DNA of 64,000 nt from NCBI GenBank assembly GCA_026315105.1, contig CM048744.1, positions 344,809,668 to 344,873,667 on the forward strand, in the 5' to 3' direction. Source of the DNA: Locusta migratoria (Eukaryota; Arthropoda; Insecta; Orthoptera; Acrididae). The position numbers and the translations under genes were made by a program. Positions 56,791 through 64,000 of this stretch are shown piece after piece. Under the pieces are notes generated by a model. That model saw nothing but the letters and a program-made list of their open reading frames with translations, was not told where the DNA came from and did no database searches. The number at the start of each line of letters is the position of its first letter. Position 1 is the stretch's first letter.

Positions 56791-57849
56791 CGCTTGATAC
56801 AAAAAATCTTAGTGTAGCATCAGAATTTATGAACTAATAACGATAAAGCTTATTCACGACTAAAGCAAAGTTTGTAACGTATGTTCTTGATCAGCTTTGC
56901 ATGGTGAAGAGGAGAAAGTGAAACGAAATTTCAAAACATCGATATTTGCAAGCTATAATGGATATATACAAACTGAAAAGACAATTAAGTGAATAAATAC
57001 AGCCTCTTTTACATTACCCATTATGTTTCTTTCCATTCCATTATGCAACTAATAAAATCATAAACAACTGTATTTGTATCCTTCACTGAAGCTGCCTTTC
57101 TGACTTCAAACGCTGTTTACTGAATACTGCTTCATCAACTTATACTTAATGTGGCGTCAGCCGTAAACAGTATTATAAACCCTAAGGTAATGTTCGCTTT
57201 CAGATACCTCACTTCGTTTCTGGAAGAACAATCAAGTGAAAGAAATATTACAGTCATCATAGATCATATTGAATATGCCACTAAAAAATCAGAATTATAT
57301 ATGTATAAATCAATTGCTGTGCGTTGGTTTTGTTAAAACTTAGAAATGGATTCACCGTCTTTAATAATTTTTTGTTTGTTTTCTTTAGTTCGCTTTAATA
57401 GAGGGATGGATTGGTAAAAAATATAAGGAGAAGGAACAGCTGTCAAATCGAAATGGAGTTTTGTGCCTTTGTATAGGCATCGCCACTTAAGGATTAGATT
57501 CATATTTTATGCGCCACCATACCGTTCATCCGACTGCAATAAAATGTTGGCACTTAACTTTCAAAAGAAGAGGAATGGCACTATCTACATAAGATATACG
57601 GTTTATAGCGGAGGGTAACTTACAACAAACGTCGACGTCATCTACAGTTTTATTCTGGTCTAGATAAAGTTTTGCACACCATCAGAACGAGAGGAATGTT
57701 ACTGACTACATAAGACTTGGTACCGTGCATGGCATAAAGTCCTTACTACAGACTTCGACATGGTTTTTTTTTTTTATATATTCAGAGGAAGGAGGGGGAA
57801 ATCGGCAGAGACTGGGGGAGGTAATAGCGGGTCAAAGCCCACTGTCCAG
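56791..57849. other. No gene recognised
   Basis: AT-rich. The plus frame 57151-57336 has no domain. Confidence 0.4.
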
Positions 57850-58256
57850 TCACTCGTTGATCATTCTGGGGCAGTAATAGAAGAAAGCTAACGGAAAGCT
57901 GATGTTCTAATTTTAACCATTAAGAAATCTTTAACGCAGAAGGACCCAACAAATGTACCATCATTTATTCAAAGCACTAACTCCGCAATGGAGGACATAG
58001 GTATTTCCGGTGTAGAGAAGCACCTGAGAGAGCTAAACACAAAAGTCTCCTGGACCGGATGGAATACCAGTTCGGTTTTACAAAGAGTATTCTGCTGTAT
58101 TGACCACTTACTTTATCGCGAATCTTCAATTCAGCGCAAAGTTTCTAGTGATTGGAAAAAAGCCCAGGTGACTCCCATTTATAAGAAAGGAAAGAGAACT
58201 GACCCACATAAATACAGGCCAATATCGTTAACATCAGTTTCCTGTAGAATTTGGAG

Positions 58257-58452
58257 GCCGCGGTGGACGAGCGCTCTGCGGCGCGCCAGTCACAGTCTGC
58301 ACGCGACTACGGTCGGGGGTTTGAATCCCCCCTAGGACTTGGATATTTGTGTCGTCTTTAGTGTAAGGTAGTTCATAAGTAGTTTGTAAGTTTAGGGACT
58401 GATGACCCCGTAGTTAAGTCCCATAAGCTCTACAAACATTTGTTAAATGATG
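58257..58452 (+). mobile_element. SINE family A variant in LINE (first)
   Basis: TSD of 16-17 bp: CCTGTAGAATTTGGAG (58241-58256) and the same with one extra T (58453-58469). Confidence 0.88.
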
Positions 58453-58689
58453 CCTGTAGAATTTTGGAGCATATACTCAGTTCGAATATAGTAAATTACC
58501 TTGAGACGGAAAAGTTTCTTTCTATTAATCTGCACGGGCTTAGGAAATTTCGGTCGTGTGAAACTCAGCTTGCCCTTTTCTCACATGACATCTTGCGTGC
58601 CTTGGATGAAGGCCAACATGTAGATTGTGTTTTTCTCGATTTCAAAAAGGCATTTGACGCGGTGCCACACTGCTGTCTGCTAACGAAGA

Positions 58690-58877
58690 GCCGGCCGCGG
58701 TGGCCGAGGGGATTGAAGCGCTTCAGTCACGGTCTGCACGGCCACTACGGTCCGGGGTTTGAATCCCCCCTCGGGCATGGATATTTGTGCCGTCCTTAGT
58801 TGTAAGTAGTTTATAAGTAGTTTGTAAGTTTAGAGACTGATGACCCCGTAGTTAAGTCCCATAGACTCTACAAACAT
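58690..58877 (+). mobile_element. SINE family A in LINE (second)
   Basis: Exact 12-bp TSD TGCTAACGAAGA (58678-58689 and 58878-58889). Confidence 0.93.
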
Positions 58878-59168
58878 TGCTAACGAAGATACAAGCATAT
58901 GGAATAGGTTCACAGATTTGTGACTGGCTGGAAGACTTCTTAATTAATAAAAAGTAGTACGTTGTTGTTAACGGCGAGTGTTCATCAGAGACGAGTGTAT
59001 CGTCAGGCGTGCCCCAGGGGAGTGTGATAGCACCGCTATTATTTTCTATCTATATAAATGATATGATGGACAGAGTAACTTGTAATTTGCGGCTGTTTGT
59101 TGATATTGCTGTGATGTATGGACGGCGTCGTCTTTAATTGACTGTAATAGCATACAGGATGACTTAGA

Positions 59169-59360
59169 AGCCGACCACAGTGGTCGAGTGGTCTACGGCG
59201 CGCCAGTCACAGTCTACACGGCCGCTACGGCCGGTCGTTCGAATCCCCCTCAGGCAAGGATGTTTCTGTCGTCTTTATTATAAGGTAGTTGATAATTAGT
59301 TTTTAAGTTTAGGGACTGATGACCCCGCAGTTAAATCCCTTAAGCTTAACAAACATTTGA
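59169..59360 (+). mobile_element. SINE family A variant in LINE (third)
   Basis: Plus-strand copy with a diverged head; 7-bp TSD ACTTAGA (59162-59168 and 59361-59367). Confidence 0.87.
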
Positions 59361-60105
59361 ACTTAGACAAAATTTCTAGTTGGTGTGAAGAATGGCAGCT
59401 AGCTCTCAATGTAGAAAAATGTAAAGTGATGCGCATGAGTATGAAAAACAATCCCATAATGTTCGAATACGGCATTAGTAGTGAGCTTCTTGATTCTGTC
59501 GCGTCGTTCAAATATCTAGGCGTAAAATTGCAGAGCGATTTGAAATGATACGAACATGTAAGGACAGTTGTGAGTAAGGCGGACAGCCGACTTCGGTTTA
59601 TTGGGAGAATTTTGGGAAGATGTATTTCATCTGTAAAGGAGACCGCGTATAAAACGCTTGTATGACCACGTCTTGAGTATTGTTCGTTTGCGACCCAGAG
59701 CATGTCAGTTTAAAGGAAGACATGGGAGAAGTTCAGAGGCGAGCAGCTAGGTATGTTACTGGCAAGTTCGACCAATGCGCGAGTGTAACGGAAATGCTCC
59801 GGAAACTCGAATGGGGATCGATGGTGCAAAGACGACGTTCTTTTCGAGAAATTATGTTGAGGAAATTTATAGGGCCGGAATTTGAGCTGACTGTAGAACG
59901 ATCTTCCTGCCGCCTACTTATATTTCGCGTGTGATCAGAAAGACAAGATAAGAGAAATTGGAGCTCGTACGGAGGCATATAGACATTCTTTTTTTTTTTC
60001 CTCGTTCTGTTTGGGAGTGGAATAGGAAAGGAAACGCCTAGAAGTGGTACAGCGAACCCTCTGCCACGCACCTTCCGGTGGATTGCGTAGTATACTTGTA
60101 GATGT

Positions 60106-60474
60106 AGATGGATGGGCGGATACAAGGGGGTGGTGGAATAGGAGGAGGAGGAGGAGGAGGAAGAAGACGAAGTTGTAAAGGTAGGTAGAGAGAAGGAAGT
60201 TGAACAGAAAGAGGACGGAGGAGTACGTGAACTGGAATAAATAAATACCGGAGTAACACCGGGTTTTTCGCAAGCTTCTGTAGAGGAAAGCCTGAGAGAA
60301 GAAAGATGGAAGTAAGAAACGAATATAATGAAGGAGGAAGTGATCGGTAGAGCGATTAACTTCATCACTTTCCTTTTTCAACCACTGAGCCATGAAGCTC
60401 GTTTGTGAAACTAGGTTCGATTAATATCAGGAACAGAGAAGATACTAGGAAGACCACTCATTTTCGTTATGTTG
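60106..60474. other. No gene; (GGA)n tract at about 60139-60170
   Basis: Purine-rich low complexity. The Ser/Thr-rich minus frame and its partner across it are composition artefacts. Confidence 0.5.
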
Positions 60475-60486
60475 TTGTTATGGTCT

Positions 60487-61822
60487 TCAGTCCGGTGACT
60501 GGTTTGATGCAGGTCTCCACCCTATTCTATCCTGAGCAAGCCTTTTCATCTCCTCATAAGAACGGCAGCCCACATCTACTTGAATCTGATTACTATACGT
60601 GTCTCTTGGTCTTCCACTGCGATTTTTACCCCACACACTTCCCTCCGATGCTAAATTTACGATTCCTCGATGTCTAAGAATGTGTCCTACCAAGCGATGC
60701 CGTCTTTTAGTCAAGGTATGCCAAAAATTCCTTTTCTCACCAATTCTGTTGAGTACTTCCTCATTAGTTACGTGATCTACCCACCTAATCTTCAGCATTA
60801 TTCTGTAGCACCACATTTCAAAGGCCTCTATTCTCTTCCTGTTCGCACTGTTTATCGTCCACGTTTCACTCCCGTACAACGCAACACTCACCACAAATGC
60901 CTTCAGAAGAGACTTCCTTACACTTAAATTAATATTCGATGTTAGCAAATTTCCTTTTTCAAAAATGCTTTTCTTCCCATTGCCATTCTGCATTTTATAT
61001 CCTCTGTACTGCGACCATCGCATGTTATTTTACTACCCAAGTAACAAACCTCATCTACACCTTCGTTCTTTCGTTACCTAATCTAATTCCTTCAGCATCG
61101 CCTGATTTTCTAAGAGCGCATTCCATTATTTTTGTTTTGCTCTTGTTAATGTTCATTTTATACGCTCTCTTCAACACACTGTCCATTCCATTCAACTGCT
61201 CTTCCAGATCGTTCGCTGTCTCTGATAGAATTACAATGTCATCAGCAAAACGCAATGTTTTTATTCCAAATTTTTCCTTGCTTTCCTTCACTGCCTGCTC
61301 GGTGTACAAATGAAATAACATCGGAGAGAGGCTACAACTCTGACTTACTCCCTTCCCAACTAATGCTTCCCTTTCATGCCCTTCGAGTCTAATAACTGCG
61401 GTCTGGCTTTTGTACAAGTTGTAAATAACTCCCCTTTCCCTGTATTTTACCCCTACTGACTTCAGAATTTGAAAGAGTGTATTCCAGTCAACATTGTCAA
61501 ACGCTTTCTCCAAATCTACAAAAGCTAGAAATGTAGGTTAGCCTTTTCTTAATCTACCTTCGAAGATAAGCCGTAAAGTAAGGATTGCCTCCCGTGTTCC
61601 TACATTTCTCCTGAATCCGAACTGGTCTTCCCCAAGGTCACCTTCTACCAGCTTATCCATCCTTCTGTACATAATTCGTGTTAAAATTTTGCAACCATGA
61701 CTTATTAAACTGATGGTTCTGTAATTTTCACACCTGTCTGCGCCTGATTTCTTTGGAATGGGGATTATTACATTTTTCTTAAAGTCTGAGGGTATTTCGC
61801 CTGTCTCATACATCCTACACAC
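60487..61822 (-). pseudogene. RTE reverse transcriptase domain
   Basis: The frames read MCRMYETGEIPSDFKKNVII, ENYRTISLISHGCKI, EDQFGFRRNVGTREAIL, then AFDNVDWNTLFQIL, GVSQSCSLSPMLFHLYTEQA, LRFADDIVILSETANDLEE (intact FADD) and SVALYGSETWTINSANRKRI to SNQSPD. A stop and a frameshift separate 61822-61538, 61513-61055 and 61023-60487. The same family as 28505-30207, but with the catalytic box preserved. Confidence 0.88.
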
Positions 61823-62054
61823 CAGTTCAAATAGTTTTGTTATGGTTGGCTCACCCAGAGACTTTAGTAGCTCTAAGGGTATATCATCTACACCTGGGGC
61901 CTTGTTCTGACGTAGATCTTTCAGAGCTCTGTCAAATTCATCTCTCCGTATAGTATCTCCTATTTCATCTTGATCTACTTCCTCTTCCCTTCCTACAACA
62001 CTGTCTCTAAGTTCATTTCCTTTGTAGAGCTGCTCTATGTACTCTTTCCACCTT

Positions 62055-63246
62055 TCAGCTTTCCCTTCTTTGCTGAGAACTGGTTTCCCATCTGAGTTCT
62101 TGATATTCGTAGAGTTGTTTTTCTTGTCCCCAAATGTGTCTTTTTATTTTCCTGTAGGCGGTATCTACTTTTCCCCTTCTTATACATTCTTCTGCAGATT
62201 TGCATTTAGCTTCTAGGCACTCCTGCTTAGCCATTTTGCACATCCTGTCAATCTTATTTCTTAGTAGTCTGTACTCCATTTTGCCTGTTTCATTTACTGC
62301 ATTTTTATATTTTCTCCTTTCATCAGTTAAATTTAATATTTCCTGTGATATCCAAGGATTTGTTGTAGGTCTTGCCTTTCTACTTATTTTGTCCTCTGCT
62401 GCCTTCACTATTTCATCTCTCAGTGCTACCCATTCCTCTTCTACTGTTTTATTTCCCCCTGTTTCTGTCAATTGTTGCCTAAATCTCCCTCTGAAATGCT
62501 CCAGAACTTCGCGTTCCTTCAATTTATCCAGGTCCCATCTCCTTATTTTCCTACCTTTCTGCAGTTGTTTCAGTTTCAGCCTACAGTTCATGACGAACAA
62601 GTTATGGTCAGAGTCTATATCTGCAACTGGGTATGCCTTAAAGTTAAAAACCTGGTTCCGGAATCTAGGTTTCACCATTACAAAATCTATCTGATACCTT
62701 CCGGTGTCTCCTGGTCTCTTCCACGTATACAACCTTCTTTTGTGATTGTTAAACAAGGTGTTTGTTATGATTAAATCATGTTCCGTGCAAAATTCTACCA
62801 GGCGACTTCCTCTTTCGTTCCTTCTGTCCAGTCCATATTCACCTACTAGTTCTACTTCTCTTCCTTTTCCTACTACCGAATTCCAGTCTCCCATCACAAT
62901 TAAGTTTTCCTCTCCCTTAATTGTCTGAATAATTTCCTTTAACTCCTCGTACATTTTTTCAATCTCCTCATCATCGGCAGAGCTATTTGGCATATAAACC
63001 TATACTACTGTTGTCGGTGTTGGCTTCGTATCTATCTTGACAATGATAATGCGATCATTGTGTTGCTCATAGTAGTTTACCCGCATTCCTATTTTCTGAT
63101 TTCTGATTTTATATTTATAATCCTGTACTCACCTGACCAGAAATCCCGTTCATCCTGCCACCGAACTTCACTAATCCCCACTATATCTAACTTCAACATA
63201 TCTATTTACCTTTTTAAATTTTCTAATTTTCCTACCCGATTAAGGG
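62055..63246 (-). pseudogene. RTE apurinic-like endonuclease domain
   Basis: The frame 62993-62055 (312 codons) contains LIVMGDWNSVVGKGREVELV (GDWN), GRYQIDFVMVK, DIDSDHNLFVMNCRLK (catalytic SDH) and a basic linker (RRWDLDKLKEREVLEHFRGR). Its N-terminal start (AWIVRSLNRVGKLENLKR) lies in a different frame at 63290-63206, with stops between. The long open frame is retroelement, not a host gene. Confidence 0.88.
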
Positions 63247-63778
63247 ATCTAACAATCCACGCTCCGATCCGCAGAATGACAGTATTGACTTTCCTGATGA
63301 CAACATCCTCCTGAGTAGTCCGGAGATCCAAATGGGGGACTATTTTACCTCCGAAATATTTTACCCGAGAGGATGCCATCATCATATGTTCATACAGTAG
63401 AGCTGCATTTCCTCGGGAAAAGTATCGGCTGTAGTTTCCCCTTGCTTTCAGCCGTTCGCAGTAGCTGTGTGGCAAAGCCACATTAGCTGATGTTACAAGG
63501 CCAGCTCAGTCAATCATCCAGACTGTTGCCCCTGTAACTACTGAAAAGGCTGCTGCCTCTCTCCACAGATACCCTCCCCCCGCCCCCCCCCCCCCACTGT
63601 GGTTGCACATATGGTATGGCTCTCCGTATCGTTCAGGCACGCAAGCCAGCCCACCTCGGCAATGTCTTTGGTTCATGGGGGTGCATTTTCGTTATAGAGT
63701 CGTTTAAGAAGCGTTAGCTTATGATATAGATTAAAAAGTGAAATATACGGCGTATCTCAATATCAATGGGTGTTTGCT

Positions 63779-63984
63779 GGGCCGCAGTGGAGTAGCCGAG
63801 CGATCTAAGGCTCCTCGATGCGGAGCGCGCGGTTTCTCGCCGTCGGAGGTTCGAGTTCTCCCTTGGACATGGGTGTCCTTAGGTTGTCCTTAGGTTAGTT
63901 GAACTTAGTTTAAGTAGTTTGTAAGCTACGGTCTGATGACCACGTAGTTTGGTCCGATAGATTTAGAAATATTTGAACTTTTTT
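63779..63984 (+). mobile_element. SINE family B, full length
   Basis: Plus-strand copy with head GGCCGCAGTGGAGTAGCCG and B-box GGTTCGAGTTC, ending at a T-run near the window edge. TGTTTGCTGG before and TGTTTGATCGG after may be the TSD. The gap 63561-63778 holds only a poly-C run. Confidence 0.85.
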
Positions 63985-64000
63985 GTGTATGTTTGATCGG

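Larger units (their letters stand above)
57850..60105 (+). pseudogene. CR1/jockey-like LINE with three SINE insertions
   Basis: The plus-strand order is linker (DHSGAVIEES), VTPIYKKGKRTDPHKYRPIS (RT), RILEHILSSNIVNYLE, DCVFLDFKKAFDAVPH (motif A), GVPQGSVIAPLLFSIYINDM, then LFVDIAVMYG (catalytic ADD degraded to VDI), EEWQLALNVEKCKVMRM, FKYLGVKLQSDLK and AYKTLV. The 3' end at about 60105 is a (GATGTA) tail. SINEs at 58257, 58690 and 59169 split it. Longest of the three copies, but still without a complete endonuclease. Confidence 0.88.
60475..63560 (-). mobile_element. Near full-length RTE-type LINE
   Basis: On the minus strand: a 5' region (about 63560-63300, 'gcaacagtctggatgattga'), endonuclease, RT, and a 3' end at about 60475 with a (AAC)n-like tail ('ccataacaacaacataacg'). 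At about 3.1 kb this is close to the expected length of an RTE element. The reading frame is broken in several places. Confidence 0.85.

Noticed and set aside
59733..60393. 211- and 152-codon minus-strand frames
   Set aside because: They lie antisense to a LINE 3' end and a (GGA)n tract; composition explains the openness.
62055..62993. Long 312-codon open frame as a host endonuclease gene
   Set aside because: It has GDWN and SDH endonuclease motifs and is followed in order by RTE reverse transcriptase pieces and a LINE tail.
1..64000. CRISPR arrays, bacterial operons, prophage or integrated virus
   Set aside because: No regular direct-repeat/spacer arrays, no Shine-Dalgarno-led gene strings and no capsid or envelope genes. 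Everything fits animal nuclear DNA.

Overview
This is a gene-poor, repeat-saturated stretch of animal nuclear DNA. There is no operon-like packing, introns are large, microsatellites and long poly-A runs are present, and at least twenty tRNA-derived SINEs carry near-perfect target-site duplications (TSDs). The SINE sequences, the LINE, Tc1/mariner, hAT and Gypsy families and the mix of repeats look like an insect. From memory of the SINE sequences the best guess is an orthopteran, Schistocerca-like locust; that assignment is recollection and was not tested.

Only one convincing host gene was found. It lies on the minus strand and has two exons 8.1 kb apart (23908-23941 and 15639-15824). Their splice phases match, and joined they encode a textbook signal peptide followed by a cysteine-rich, Kazal-like secreted peptide. 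Its large intron is filled with SINEs, microsatellites, a mariner relic, a LINE fragment and a tRNA-headed palindrome. Any further exons would lie at lower coordinates and were not recognised.

Layout: 2.3-6.0 kb holds a DNA transposon with ~340 bp inverted repeats and a broken transposase. 6.6-7.9 kb holds nested SINEs and a 663 bp palindromic tRNA-like element. 8.7-10.2 kb holds a Gypsy relic. 13.6-15.6 kb holds a LINE fragment and a foldback. 15.6-24.0 kb is the secreted-peptide gene. 24.5-25.3 kb holds a mariner pseudogene. 26.2-32.4 kb is a minus-strand Gypsy relic containing a hAT element, a SINE and an RTE-type LINE that itself contains a SINE. 33.6-38.2 kb holds Tc1, SINE-in-SINE, hAT and Harbinger-like pieces, including an intact MADF-type exon. 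38.4-46.3 kb holds LINEs, a second tRNA-headed palindrome, an LTR and a foldback. 47.7-52.9 kb holds two Tc1 copies, one split by a 2.96 kb element with repeat-rich termini. 53.6-63.6 kb holds LINEs of the CR1/jockey-like and RTE types, and another interrupted inverted-repeat relic.

The window mainly records a layered insertion history: many TSDs and one paralogous empty site allow relative dating. The most interesting candidate is the 2,958 bp element at 48571-51528. It has three 12-bp subterminal repeats at each end, a 9-bp TSD and no recognisable transposase.
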